Part shown: piece by piece, positions 11,308 through 23,489 of the stretch | Numbering within the stretch: position 1 is the first letter of the stretch | Layout: each line of letters starts with the position of its first letter | Assembly: GCA_020055645.1 (NCBI GenBank) | Contig: CM034547.1 | Coordinates: forward strand, 21,801,013-21,865,012 | DNA length: 64,000 nt | Direction: 5' to 3' | Source: Tomocerus qinae | Lineage: Eukaryota; Arthropoda; Collembola; Entomobryomorpha; Tomoceridae | Translations under genes and position numbers: made by a program | Notes under the pieces: model-generated | The model's database searches: none | The model's input: the letters and a program-made list of their open reading frames with translations, nothing else | What the model was told of the DNA's origin: nothing

Positions 11308-13065
11308 ATGTGGAAATTAGAAATTCAAGGACTTGTCTGGATGACTCTTTTGATATTTCATTTGACAGTGATTGTGTGGGCTAATCCAAACGTAGATGAA
11401 AAGGGAAAAATGTTCGAAGGAGATATCTCAATGTCGAAAAAGGAAAGAAAAGACATGACAATGGAAATGAAAATCTTTGGAGCCATAGATCATCCGAATG
11501 GATGGAAGAATGGAATCATTCCATACGAAATCTCTTCAGAATTCAGTATGTATTTCCGTAGTACTTAAAATACAGCTACTTACATTTATTATTGTACATT
11601 TTCCGCCTACACGTAATCCAGAGTAAAAAAGCTGAGTAGTTTCTATTTCCGAGATTTTATTACTATATACAATGAGATTAAAATTCTACCTTTACTCGCC
11701 CCACAAATGATGGAGCAATATATTATAGACTCTATACTATCAGCAGTGATTCTTTTGTTTCTAAAGCTATTGTATAGTGGTTCGAAGGATAACAATTGTT
11801 CAACATCCTGACTTACGCTGTTTGCATAAAATTAACATTTTAATGAATAAAATTAGCCAATGTGGACAGACAAGCAATACTTGATGCGATGAGCGATCTG
11901 TCTGAGAGTACGTGCATACGATTTACACCTCATAAAGCAGAAAAAGATTACATAAGATTTATTGTGGGGGATAAATGCAGCTCTAAAGTTGGAAAGGCAG
12001 GTGGACGTCAGGTAAATACCAACAGAAACTCTTAGCATTTCCGAAACTGATGTTAAAAATCTGATAAAAATCTTATCTACCAACTTTTTCCTGCAGGACA
12101 TTAAAATGAGATCTGCTTGTATGAGACATGGAACTCTGGTGCATGAACTGATGCATACATTAGGTACTTAACTCCCACCTAAAATGAATAATTTCTTTTG
12201 ATCAGGAATTTACATTTTATAGTATTGTCATTTTAGGCTTTTGGCATGAGCAGTCAAGACTGGATCGCGACAAATTCATTAAAATACAATGGAATAATAT
12301 CAATCCAAGTAGGTTTAGTATATCTACCTACAAGATTCCTCTATGGTAACAGGTTAGTCGAAGCGGTAGTTGGCAAGTTAAAAATTCACTTTTATCATAT
12401 CTAAATTCCCCTGCCTGGAACACCATGGTAATAAGTCAGGTCCTATTATCCTATCCAAGCAGTGGAGGACAAATTATAGGATTTGTCCTCCAGAGGTGAA
12501 AAAAGTGAATTTTTAACTTGCCAACTCCCGCTTCGTCTAACCTCTTAAGGGGGTCTCTATAGAAACCTTGATCTACCTATATGTATTCTGTGAAGTATGT
12601 TATTGAACAAGTTCACAATGTGTATAATGTCTTAGTATAAATGCTTATACCTCCGATGACACTTTGACTTTCCACACAACTCAATTTATCTTTTCATGTC
12701 ACTTTGCTAGAAAACAAACCAAACTTTGAGAAATATACGGATCCATACACAAATGATTTTGGTCTACCTTATGATTACGGAAGCATTATGCATTATTCTG
12801 GAGATGCATTCCAAAAAGAACGAGGCTTGAAAACCATTATTCCAAAGGTTTGCATTGGCTATTTGTTTATTCTACTATTCATAGTGCATATACAACTATA
12901 ATGCAATTGTGTGTGAAAGTGCAACATATTTATGAGCAATATCGTTATGAATTCTTCTGTTGCTCTTAGACCAAGGATGCCCCAATCGGTTTGCGGAATG
13001 CGATGAGCCATTTTGATAAGTTGAAAATCAACATGATGTATGGGTGTAAAGACTACCTCAAATGA
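11308..13065 (+). CDS. Secreted astacin-family zinc metalloprotease
   Basis: Six exons join in phase: 11308-11545, 11857-12011, 12097-12163, 12237-12308, 12711-12847, 12970-13065, encoding 254 residues. Residues 1 to about 25 form a signal peptide (LLIFHLTVIVWA, then Asn). A short propeptide follows, then a single catalytic domain. The zinc site HELMHTLGFWHEQSRLDRD matches HExxHxxGxxHExxRxDRD and is split across exons 3 and 4. The Met-turn SIMHY lies in exon 5. Four cysteines (STC, DKC, SAC, YGC) fit the two conserved astacin disulfides. There are no CUB, EGF or other C-terminal domains, so this is a minimal secreted endopeptidase, possibly digestive, cuticular or developmental. AATAAA follows the stop near 13072. 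Intron 4 contains an inverted-repeat element at 12351-12544. Confidence 0.93.
12351..12544. mobile_element. MITE-like inverted-repeat element in astacin intron 4
   Basis: The ends AGGTTAGTCGAAGCGG and CCGCTTCGTCTAACCT begin inverted arms of about 43 nt with three or so mismatches. The arms share the core AAAAATTCACTTTT with the foldback at 1-226. The interior (about 108 nt) also contains shorter dyads. There is no coding capacity. It lies wholly within the 402-nt intron and splice sites are intact. Confidence 0.8.
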
Positions 13066-15603
13066 AGAGAAAATAAATAAACTCTTCAAATTCGTAAGCT
13101 TTAATGACAAATGATTGCGTATTTATTGCTCTTTGTTAATATTATAAGAATTTAAAAAGCAATATTCTTAAATGCAATGAGTTTTGCATATGTCAACAAT
13201 TTATTTTTGGGTTTATACTATATCTATATAGCATATTGCATATTTACTGTAATTGATTACTAGCACGAGGCAAGGCTTTTCATACAGTTATATATAGCAC
13301 CTACGAAATGGTACTTAGTACTCATTTTTAGTCATTTTGGAAAGTACGAAACCAGAGGTCTAGTAGGATATTTTAACCTTACTCTACAATTTAAGTATGT
13401 TGTTTGTTTTCCTTGTACTTATGAAGGTTGATTTTGCATGTGTCAATAGTATAAATAAATATGAACAATAAGCTTTGGAGATGCGACTGCTACTTGTAGA
13501 AAATAAGTTGGCCATGGGCATGTGCACATTACAATGTAGAAAGTATTAATACGTAGTATTTGTTTAGCCTGACTGAAAGTAAAGCTTGTAAGAAAGAAAT
13601 AGTTGAGTATGAACCCTGAATATGGACAGTATGTAAATATTTTTATGAATTGCAGCCTATAATAGTTGAGTGACCTCGTGAAAGAAGTTCCTGACCTACC
13701 TATATAAAATGACTTATCTAGTACACACTGACAGAGTGTTTTGCCTTTTTCTATATAAGAGATGTGAAGTGCTATTACCGTAACGTGTTACATCTGAATT
13801 ATTGTTACAAAGCACAGATATTGATAATCATATGCTTTCCATCTTACTTTCCAACAATTTTACTACAGAGATATTCAATAATATCCATTTTGTGGAGTAT
13901 TTATAAAAAAATACGGATCTGAAAACTAAAATGTAGTTATATGAATGATATTTACATATTGTTTCCTACTTACCTACATAACTCTAATGCATTTTGGATA
14001 CAAAGGATGACGATGCAATTGAATAGATAAAATTCATAGCAGAATACCATTATTGGGTATAGTCATCGTTGAATAGTGTGTGTGTTTTTAGCAGAGAGGC
14101 TTTATGGTCTCTAACCATTACGAAAAGGGCGAAACAAGAAATAAATTGTAAAAATATTGTCATATGAAATGAAATGTAGTTTCGATGATCTTCACCCACC
14201 TCTACAAAGACAAGGAGAAAGGGGTCAATTTGCTTTATTGATGTTTTAACCTGAGGCGACGAAAGTCTCAAAAGTCCGAGGTGACTGAAGTGTTTACAAT
14301 TCAATTCCATTTGTTACATTCAATTTAATTTCAATCTAACATTCCCACTGTAATAACAAAATGACTTACTGATGTAACTTGGAATAGAACAAAGAGAAAT
14401 CTTGCCTTCACACTCCCACGTAGCATAATGCTACATGGAAAATAGTTGAGTTGTGGTGTGATGCACCTGTGCGAATTTTGGTTGAGATGAAAGTGGCTGC
14501 GATACTAAATCTGTATTTGGACTTAAACTTCATACACTTAAAGTTATACACTTATACAACACATCAGACATTCCTAAATATATTTTAATCACAAACACCT
14601 CCCTCCACTCTACTTCAAAGATTGGCGAATATCTAATTCGATGGCACTTAAATTCAGACTATAAATAATGAATGAATACGTAATAATAAATTTAATGGAT
14701 CATATACACCCCCACTATCTGCTACTATATAAACATCAATGCTTGTATTACCTCAAAACTTAAAAATAAGCATATAACGTCAGTCTGATTCTGAATTATT
14801 TACCTATACTAATATGGATGTTATGCAAAAACCAAAAAGTGCTCTTATCATGAGTTGCGGATTTGTATCGTAATGTTGAGTGATCTCTATGAATTATTCC
14901 ATATTTTATCTCCAACTAAGTAAAATGAATATTTCAGATTGAGTTTCTCAGTTCCAGTAGTTATCTCATTTATTGGGGCGCTTTCAGAATTTAATTTCAT
15001 TTACAATCGGGAAACATGGTACTATGTCACAATATCTAAACTCTAGACTAGGGCACTAATTTACAGATTAAAGATAACATTTGTTTGAAGTGAAATGGTA
15101 ATTTTGAACCTTCGCAAAATCGTGCATTATGCTAATAAAATTTTACTATATTGTGGTATAGCATATACTATAGGTTTACTAATTTGTGCTACATACAATT
15201 ACATATATCTAGGTATTTTACATGTTTGGAATCAGTTTTCTTTTATTACACATTGCATAATTTAATGGATATTTTAAAGTGGGGATTGTCAGGTTTATCC
15301 TCAGTATTGCTTATCTTATACTTATCATACCTTGTAAAATGAGCTTTCATATAAACAATTAGAGTTTACCATACTAACAACATTACAATTTTAACTAATT
15401 AAAAATATGCAAATGCACTATTACAGATGCAATTATGTAATGATTGATAACGGGAAGTTAAATATAAAAGAATTATTAAGATATGTTGTTTTTGTTTGAT
15501 ATATTTAGAATGTAATATTGGCGATGTAAGTAAATGTAAACAAATTCAAAAGGTTAACAAAGTATATCTATGAAGACATTTCCTTATGGGGAAAGTCAGG
15601 ATG
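13066..15603. other. Intergenic, no gene seen
   Basis: About 2.5 kb of AT-rich DNA between convergent genes. The short open frames (for example at 14050-14310 minus) show no domain or splice context. No repeat of note was seen. Confidence 0.5.
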
Positions 15604-16129
15604 TCACTTGACGCGAACAAAATTCGTATGACTGAAAGAAGAGTATGGGGTAGGAATCCGTAACCGTTGTGAATTTTCTCCTTGTTGAAGTAGAAGTCTT
15701 AAGTATTGAGAGGGGCTGAGATTGATAACTTTCACAGCACTTCTCCTTACCTGAAGAGTAAATATTTTTCAGTATTAAAATAATTATAATCAATTAATCA
15801 GTTTAATCCATGTACACGAGTAAATATATTTGTAGTATTAAGACTTTACTGGTAAATTTCGAGGATAATCAGATTCAGATTTGGCTTCTCGGTAAAAGTC
15901 AGCATTATTGTCCCCGCCTTCTCCATCACCAGGATATTTTCCTCTGACCCACGTCCTTGAAAATGTTATCTGATTTCAAAAAATTAAAAATAATTTATTT
16001 TATTATATGGAGGAATTAGCAATTACTAGAAAATATGAGAATATTCTAATGATTGTTAAAGACCTGAGCAACTGAGAAACTTATAACGCAGGCGAACAAT
16101 ACGGAGAGAGTGAAAGCAGCAACCTTCAT
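15604..16129 (-). CDS. ACP-like (AKH/corazonin-related peptide) prohormone with a one-base frameshift
   Basis: Exon 1 (16129-16064) encodes a 21-residue signal peptide (MKVAAFTLSVLFACVISFSVA) minus none of its parts, followed directly by Gln, the residue that would become the N-terminal pyroglutamate. Exon 2 (15970-15850) reads HFSRTWVRGKYPG in one frame, but a run of five T puts it one base out of phase with exon 1. With four T it would read Q-ITFSRTWVRGK, very close to pancrustacean ACP peptides (pQITFSR.WV type) with a GK amidation and cleavage signal. Exon 3 (15750-15604) is open in the frame set by exon 2 and ends in TGA. The donor of exon 1 is GTCTTT; the same GTCT type is used in the neighbouring phosphatase. 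Either the extra T is an assembly error or the gene is broken. Confidence 0.72.
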
Positions 16130-16760
16130 CTTGGACTTTTTGATTGCAACTGATAGAAAGCTTTCTTCGACACTCCAGGAAAAGTTACCTCAGCCACTGG
16201 TGATTCTCTTTTCAAAGGCAATACGTTATAATGTGTGAATGCCCCGAATGCTTGTAAAAGATAGTTTTATCACGATTGTTTTGCGTGAGACATCCACTTA
16301 CTTTATAGTTTCACTTCGCCCACGGTCAAACCTTGCCAATTATTTGGCAACTCAATTTTACAAAGTGGACAAGAATGATTACATTATTGCCCACAGGTGT
16401 GTCGAGTAAAATCATACATTTCTACAATAGTGTCTTGGCCTTATTTTGGATTTTCTACATAGTAATTTTCACGATTCAATGCGTCGTCACTATATTATGT
16501 CCTAAAAAAGTTTATCTTATTTCATAATGCTTTTTTATCCCTTCCAGAAGGGATTAAATCAAGCGGGTAAGTAAACGCAACAAGCAATCATTTTTATTTA
16601 TAAAATCCCAAACCGGTTTTCTAAAAATAGGCAATTTAATCTCGAACTTTCTCTTTACCATCGCCGGTGACGTAATGGATGAAATGAATAGAAATAAACA
16701 TAATGGAATTTTCTATTTAGTTCAAAAATAAATTTAATTTTAATACTTAATTAAAAATTA

Positions 16761-19264
16761 CTACACTAGTTTACTACTATTACTAGAATCGGTAGAAAAA
16801 ATCCTTATTCTTCTGCATCCGTAAATCTTCAAATAAACTACAATTAATAATCCCAATAATCCCATGAGGAACAAGACACAGGTAGCTGCAAGTGCAATAC
16901 AACAAAAACAAATTTCAACACGCGTTTCAGTGAACTAAATTTATTTGCCATCAAATAGGTCTACAAATATAATCTAATATCTAAGGTTTATACTTATAAA
17001 ACAAAAAAGTTAAAAATAAGCTACATTTTGTTCTATCTGAGATCGGGAAAATACCTTGAGTATTATTGTAGCAGCGATTCTTATGTATGAGGTAAATAAA
17101 TATCAGTTTTGATTGAGAAATTTTGACTTTTCTTAAGTTTAACTAACATGAAAATTAATAGTTTAGCTTGCGTTGAGTATATCGCTAATAAAGTTGAGAG
17201 TTTTAGAAGCATTGTGAGTTTCTTTCAAGATCGCAAAGCTAAGACGTATGATTTAACCGAATTTCTAAATGAATCAAAATATTCTCTGACTGTTTTCATA
17301 GGGCGTTCGAGTATAATTTGCTCTTCAGCATGTAATGGTATACTACCTTGTTCCTTTACAGGAATATCATCATCTTTGGAATGAACTCGGCATTCTTTTT
17401 CCCAGTCTTTAATCATAAGGTGATTTTTTAGCTCTTTTAGACGGTCCAATGTACAAGGGTTGCCACAATCTGGAACTTCTAGCTCGTAAGGATTTTCTTT
17501 GGTGTTATTCAAGTAGTAAATCTACATTGTCATGAATGAGGTCACATTAACTTTCAACGTCTAATATTTGCATTAATATGTATTTTTCAATGTTTTAATA
17601 TTTACTAAGTCACCTTTACATAATCCAAATGTGGTTCCGCGGCAGTTCCATGCAGTTCCACCATAAGACAGGCAGCATAAGGAGGAATTTTATTGTTGTA
17701 AACACCAAGAGTATTCAATAATGTAGTGATTGACGTATCATGTCCAGAATATACATACAATTTGGCTTTTCTGTACTCTGGAAGCAACTGATCTTTCAAA
17801 TGGCCATCCATGTACATTTTCATGTCTTCTTCTGAAACATCTATTTGACGATGCAGATCCATGTACCTAACCATTTTTTTGAGAAGTGGACCTCCACGGA
17901 GCTTTAACATTCTCTCGTTATAAGATAGCATCTTAAAATGCAATTCAAAAAGTGGTTTCATTGCGTCTGGATAGACGCCTACGGTGAATGCGGGCAAAGC
18001 CAATTTATATAGATTCTAAAATAGAATAGAAATATAAATAATTATCTAATATTCTAATATAAACTCTGATGAGAAACGTTCCAAATCATTAGCATTTACG
18101 CTTCATGAAAGGATTTACTTCAACTTTAAACTGTATGTATATACCTGTATAAAAAACGTATCATATAGTTGCGCAACATTTTCGATGGTTTCCACTTTTA
18201 ACCCCGTCTTTTCTGTAAGGAATTCAAAGATCCAACTATTTTCGGATTTAACTTTATTGATATAGTCAGATTTCATGACGTTTTCAAATTCTTCCCTGTA
18301 GCGTGGGCATGTACTAAAACCAAAGTCCAGTATCTGTAGATAAATAATTCATGACTACATATTTGTTACAAGTTAAAAATAGATAAAGCATTAATTTCAA
18401 ATATGCACTATTCATTCAGTGAATCGTATTACATGATCGTATTCAGTAGGAATAGTGTGGACTGGAATCGGCTGCCAATTCAGATGAGGATGCCACTGAT
18501 CTTTAGAATCCGGAGGATACATTCCAGCCATATTAGCTTCCGCACTCATGATAGTTCTATCCAAATTCGAGCTTTGAATAAATATATCGTTTTTATTGTA
18601 CGTCGCACTTATGAAGTGATCATATCTCCATCGAAGATATTCTCCCAGCCGAAACTGCTGCATCATTCCTGTCTACTCCATGAAAACAGAAACTTCATTT
18701 ACAATAATAGTAGTATCATCATGACCATGAATAATAGTAACCAGTATCCTCATGGGAAATGAGTTAATAAATGAATTAGTAGACCTTTGAAAGTTGTCCC
18801 AATCCATTCGGCCAGTAGTGGTCAATATCTCCATATGGGTCATTTGGATATTCATTAATAGGTGCCCGATCTCCGTGGCGGAAAATCTGTTAAAGTAGTA
18901 TAAATTAATTTACATTGAAATAAGCCCACGCCCTCGGCCTACGCATTTATATTCAGTATTACAGCATTGAAGAGCGCCGCTGCTGTGTAAGCACAATAGA
19001 CAATTGGCGTGTGCACCAAGCACACACACAATACATGTAGACAATAAAACAGTGCAGCAGTGTCAGCTTTTGTACACCGAAAATGAAAATAATTAGAGAT
19101 AGGATCAAAAGGTAAGTTACCACTTGAGCTAACTTCAAAGTCCTCAAATCTGCAGATTTAGTACTACGTTTCTCGTCGGCCGTGGTATGTGGAATGCCAA
19201 AGTTCAATAGAAATACGCAAATAATTACGAAACATAATTTATTGCAACGGAAAGTATTCCTCAT
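16761..19264 (-). CDS. Histidine acid phosphatase, type I membrane protein
   Basis: Seven exons join in phase: 19264-19121, 18886-18785, 18672-18433, 18333-18145, 18015-17614, 17521-17347, 16885-16761, encoding 458 residues. The N-terminal signal peptide (LCFVIICVFLLNFG) is followed by the catalytic motif RHGDRAP, split from exon 1 just upstream. GQLSKTGMMQQFRLGEYLR is typical of the family, and SGHD in exon 5 supplies the proton donor. The last exon encodes one transmembrane helix (LFLMGLLGLLIVVYL) and a short basic, Ser-rich cytoplasmic tail, as in lysosomal acid phosphatases. An in-frame stop occurs at 17225 if the GTAGTA donor at 17341-17346 is not used, which would give a shorter soluble form. 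It probably hydrolyses phosphomonoesters in lysosomes or at the cell surface. Confidence 0.92.
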
Positions 19265-21735
19265 TTCACTGCTGTAGATACTATACTTGGTGTATATATA
19301 AAAGATAATTGGGTACAACTTTAATAATAATCAAATATTCAGATATTTGTAAAAAAATCAAAAGAGCACACTGCCAGAAGAGTCTAGGAGTCTCCAAAAA
19401 TGCTGCAATGCGGCCGGCTATTTTTAAAGCCCACAGCAACTTGGTGGTGTTTATGGAGGTACTAACCGGAGGAAGGTAGGTACCTATGACTTATATGGAT
19501 CGAATCCAGCAGAGTTTACTTCGTCACTTTGTAATCTTCGCTGTACACCTAACTCAACAATAAAATAAACCGTGGGGTACTGCAGCTGTGTGCATATGAT
19601 ACTCACTGAACACATCAGCACAATCACTTGTAATCGTAAGTTAAACACAAATTTTACTAAACTGTTTCTTCAGGTACTCTCAGCTATTGGCTATCACTTT
19701 ACGGATTGTAAAATTTTATTCTAAATCGTATTTACTTTTTTGACATCAATTTTTTGACATTTTCTGTGAGGAAAGAATGACAGAGTTGTGAAAAGATTGA
19801 GGAGATTTTGTTATTCTAATTTTGGTAATCTGCATAGAACTAGAACTATAGTAGAATAGGGTAAATGTTGCCAATGACAGTACACATGAGAGACACGGTA
19901 AAATTACAAACGTGAGCTTGCTGGCGTAATATTATCTGATGCATATTATGATAATGTTAACCTATAGCCTATGTAAACCCAAGCTCTAAGCTAATGATCA
20001 TTATGATACGTTTATTTAATGACTTGGTTATTTACTTTACATATTTAAAATGTTATATGCATTAGTAATACTTTGTACATACGCAGCATAGTATCTCGCT
20101 AAAGTTACAATTTTACACTGCGCATTTCTTAATTACTACTAAACACGTGAAGATTTGTGTTATAATATTGTTTCGTCCACCATTTTGTATAATATATTAT
20201 TATTATTATCTGCTTGATATTACATGTCCATACCACTGTTCATAAGACAGTTAAAATTTTTGTACAAAATGTTAGCATTTACAAATTACAATGTAATAAA
20301 AACTGCAATGCAGTGTATTTTGTAACTGTACATACTGAGTTATAAAAATAAGGCCACGTCTGCTGAATCGCTGCTCCTCTTCTATAAAACCATATCTCAA
20401 AATAATTATTACAATTTTCCTCCATCCCTCACCAAACAACACGTCCCAAAATTTTCAGCTTCCTGATTAAGTTCACTGTACAGATTTTTCAGAGAGTTTG
20501 GGATAAAATACAGATAAATTGTCCTTCACTTCCTCACCAAAAAAAATTGAGGAGTAAATAATTTTAGACTCATTATTAAACTAAAAGGTTCAGACAATAA
20601 AATAAACACAATTTAACAACGACGCATCAATTACTATGAACATGAAACTATACGTTATCCATTGTGGTTTAGAACGGTAAATATTTCATGCTACTATGAT
20701 GATAATGTAGCTTCGATGACGTAAGGCGTAATATAGACTGACACATAAATGAACACCTGCTGTAACTGCCTGTGTTTGCATTCAATACATATGAGAGGCG
20801 AATAGTATGGTAATCATACTAGCAATATAAGTTTATGAATGTAATAAATAGTGTTCATAAAAATTGTTTTATTTGTGACATAGTATTTAAAGTATGCATG
20901 TACTAACCGCAAACTGTACTACTATAAAATGTATGATAAACATATTATAATGACACATTAGATTAGATATCGTTGCGTTGTGCTGAATAACTTACGTGCA
21001 TACATCTTCCACGAAGGGCAAGGGATATCAAGTACATTAATTACTGGCAGCACATTCTGTGCTCAAGAATCGAAGCTTCTATCTAATTTTTACAACCTTG
21101 TCGCTAACCATTGTCACATTCATAATAGTAATTTAAGCTATGAATAGCAGGTATAAGATGAATCGTGCACCAACAATTTCAATAATGCATTAATATGTTA
21201 ACAAAATAGGCTAAATAGGTCTCTCTTATTTACGATTTGAGTATATTGATTTCATGCATTTAATAGCCGACTAGCCGAACAATGTGCAAAATTATAGCGC
21301 AGACTTAAATCTAACAAATTAACTGTATACTTTCAATTTAACTGAGATTGCCGATAATTTAATGTTTTCGAATTAAAAACTTGGTACGATTTAATTGAAG
21401 TATACTGACTGTTTTTCAAGATTGACGTTATTCTTGAGAGGCAGTGTAGGTAGTTTCGAATTTAGCAAAATTCAAATATATCCCAAATAGACATAATTTA
21501 TGTATACGGCAATTGGTTGCATTGTATTAATCACAATTTGGTGGTGTTTATATTGAGAAGATAATTTTCGTTTCGAATATAAAATACAAATGATTTTGAG
21601 CATACAATTAACATTAGGATTAAATGCAGATTTAGGATTAAAATTATTTTCTCCCTTGCTGTAAGTGAAAATGTGGAAAACTAATTTTTGATCGCACTGT
21701 GGTAGAAACTGTCTGCCCTGTCCAATAAATGTAAC
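19265..21735. other. Intergenic, no gene seen
   Basis: Nearly 2.5 kb without a supported coding exon. The first few hundred bases are the likely promoter of the acid phosphatase. AT-rich, with no conspicuous tandem repeat. Confidence 0.5.
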
Positions 21736-22663
21736 TCACGTCTCTTTCTTCTTTTCCAATTGTTTCATATAGGAAAGTAATATAGCCCAAAAGAAGCTTG
21801 CAGTTGCAGACACACTTACTCGATTCCTTTCTTTTATAAATGCAAAATTAAATGTTTGCACCAATGGCCAAAAACATAGGTTTGCCTGTGAACACAAACG
21901 TAAAGATAATAATATCAATATGAATCAAGTGTACTTAAAAATTATACCCTATTTCTAACAAAATATTAGAGAATCTATTAAAAAGTAAATCAAACCCTGT
22001 AAGTTGGAAAAAATTTGTGAGCAACTTCATCTTTAGCTTCGTCTACTGAATGTCCTTCAAGAAGGCTCATTCCGAAAAAAAATGCTGATATTGCGCCGGG
22101 GGAATACAGGACTTGCTCTAATAAAGCCTGTAACAATAAAAAATAATCTATCATTTTCCATTTGGGTACTTCAAAATTAGGAAACAACAAATCAAGATTT
22201 TTTATCATCCAACCAATAATCAAGAAAATTTTATCGCATCCAACCTACAGAGAAACAACTTTATGGTGCGATTTTGCATTGGAAATATATTGAAAATATT
22301 AAGATTTGTGTAATAAATTTAAACCTTTTTCATTGCATGCTTAATTCCCTTTCCGGGCATCAACCAGCCAACTAACTTTACCCATGCGAAAACAGTAGGG
22401 CCAACATATAATCCTCCAAATAAACCATATAGAAGTGGTTCTTTAAAATCAAAGTGTTCCCGTTTTTGTATGACTTGTTGAGCAATATTAGACATTGGCC
22501 AAAGAATTGAGTAAGACATCTAAAACGTAAAATTTGTAATGCACAAAATATCAACATTTTATACAAGTTTTATCACATTTTAGGCAACCTAAATAAAATA
22601 CATTACCATTCCTCTCAGAATTGGATACTTGCGAGAGAAGTTATTTATAGCTCTAAATGCCAT
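21736..22663 (-). CDS. Mpv17/PMP22-family inner membrane protein
   Basis: Four exons join in phase 0: 22663-22607, 22519-22325, 22127-21996, 21885-21736, giving 177 residues, the usual length of the family. The sequence shows the expected pattern: YPILRGMMSYSILWP, then YVGPTVFAWVKLV, then EQVLYSPGAISAFFFG, FFPTY and FWPLVQTFNF. Four hydrophobic segments are visible. Family members are small channels or scaffolds of the mitochondrial inner or peroxisomal membrane; which paralogue this is cannot be decided here. A second acceptor at 22245-22246 would add 39 in-frame residues before exon 3. The shorter form aligns better with the family (AMKK followed directly by ALLEQVLYSP). Confidence 0.88.
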
Positions 22664-23489
22664 GGCTCTTTGGGCATTCAATACTGTCAAAAGTGTCCTT
22701 ATTACGTGCCCTTATGCGTCCTTATTCGGTAACGTAGTCAGAACAATGTTAATTCTTTGATCCACCTTTCCCTTGGGCTCGATTAGTTAAAGAAACATTT
22801 CGATTGAAACTAGGAGCTCCATGTTGGAATAATTAAGATCGATAGGTACTGAGCAAATATTATACCATCGTGAAGACATGGGAAATACGAGGAATTTCAC
22901 TCAAATCACTAAAAATTTAGAGAAGACAGAAGATGCCATCATGAGATAGCTCTAATTTTACCGAATTGCTTATGCTGAAACAAAGTCTGCTAAATCTATT
23001 TTTCTGCCATAGTAGGTCTATTATCATCCAGCCAAAATAAAAAGCCATGACAATAAATGCCCCTAAATTATGATGCTCTTTTATGAAACTTTATCAAAAT
23101 ATTTTGCCAAAGCAATGCCCTATGCGGGACCCTTCTTTTTGAGTACTACAGGCTATAAACCTACAATAGTTAAAATGAAAAATGACAATTGGTTTATGGA
23201 TAATTCATAATGATAATGTAATAATATTATAATGCAATACGGATTGTTTTGTATTTGAAAAAGGATTTGAGTATTGATTTCCAACTGGAACATAAGATAG
23301 CGCAGAAAGTGTGTTTACATGAAGTATTTTTGCACATGACATTCAATAGGCTGAGAAGCTGGGTATTTCAGTTCATGAAACAATAAGAAAATGTAAAATA
23401 GAACAAAGTTCACTGACATTATTATTAAGCATAGATATTTATATATTAGTGTCGAGTAATGGGAGGACAACAAATTCGCCAGCTTTTCA
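22664..23489. other. Intergenic, no gene seen
   Basis: Contains the promoter side of the Mpv17-like gene and the 3' side of the NSUN7-like gene. No further exons or repeats recognised. Confidence 0.45.

Noticed and set aside
18403..18762. Plus-strand frame of 119 codons
   Set aside because: Antisense shadow of the acid phosphatase exon 3.
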